Shown here: positions 63,894 through 64,000 of the stretch, piece after piece
How positions within the stretch are numbered: position 1 is the first letter of the stretch
Layout: each line of letters begins with the position of its first letter
Source: Symbiodinium sp. CCMP2592
Lineage: Eukaryota; Sar; Dinophyceae; Suessiales; Symbiodiniaceae
Assembly (NCBI GenBank): GCA_905221615.1
Contig: CAJNDT010000990.1
Location: 411,108 to 475,107, forward strand
Direction of reading: 5' to 3'
Length of the DNA stretch: 64,000 nt
The notes under the pieces: generated by a model
Seen by the model: the letters and a program-made list of their open reading frames with translations, nothing else
Told to the model about the DNA's origin: nothing
The model's database searches: none
Program-made: the position numbers and the translations under genes

Positions 63894-64000
63894 TATGACT
63901 TAGCATTGAGTCTTTTGGGATGGGGGCTTGGAACCGAGGGTCCAAGAGTAGTATTTCATCGTGTTCGTTGGAGGGGCTGAACAGAGTACGAAGGTGACGA

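Overview
This window looks like nuclear DNA of a dinoflagellate, most likely of the Symbiodiniaceae type. The evidence is indirect: plant-type telomere motif (TTTAGGG/CCCTAAA) scattered everywhere in intact and decayed form, very small exons whose acceptors mostly read AG|G and whose donors are GT or GC, a truncated cytosine-5 DNA methyltransferase of the kind known from dinoflagellates, and dense short palindromic elements. No rRNA, tRNA, spliced-leader gene, prokaryotic operon, phage or CRISPR was seen. A chromerid or a TTTAGGG-type heterokont is not excluded. No long uninterrupted gene exists here; most long ORFs are microsatellite translations or translations of the TTTAGGG repeat (peptides such as GLGFRV).

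Layout. Short GC-rich unique islands (about 40-340 bp) lie between repeat-filled stretches. Many behave as exons: one frame stays open between a plausible acceptor and donor, and neighbouring islands join in compatible phase. All gene models are hand readings of frame, splice signal and phase, without transcripts. The best minus-strand chains are about 12.8-17.75 kb (probably ending at a stop at 8765) and 19.4-20.9 kb (ending at 19445). Others lie at 2.9-7.8, 21.4-22.1, 32.2-33.1, 54.65-54.85, 60.4-60.7 and 63.2-63.4 kb. The best plus-strand models are at 1.4-4.2, 8.0-8.3, 14.9-16.7, 33.5-33.8, 38.5-38.7, 39.8-40.0 and 58.36-58.63 kb. Several models interleave with models on the other strand. 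None could be given a function; one (19.4-20.9 kb) looks like a membrane protein. Recognisable pieces are a decayed DNA methyltransferase (34.3-35.2 kb) and two copies of an unrecognised two-domain family (5.76-7.1 kb, and a broken copy at 60.7-61.8 kb).

Repeats. At least ten families of 80-140 bp palindromic, MITE-like elements are present in several copies each, some nested, plus single-copy palindromes, microsatellites, a minisatellite, a 412-bp tandem duplication and a 336-bp interstitial telomeric array flanked by an exact 22-bp direct repeat.

Most interesting. A family of about 100-106 bp elements (three copies, all plus orientation) begins with GT and ends with AG, and in each case removing it restores an open frame between its flanks. 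These look like introners, intron-generating mobile elements. One copy of a second, palindromic family also sits as an exact GT...AG intron in a Cys-rich reading frame, and termini of other families coincide with predicted splice sites.
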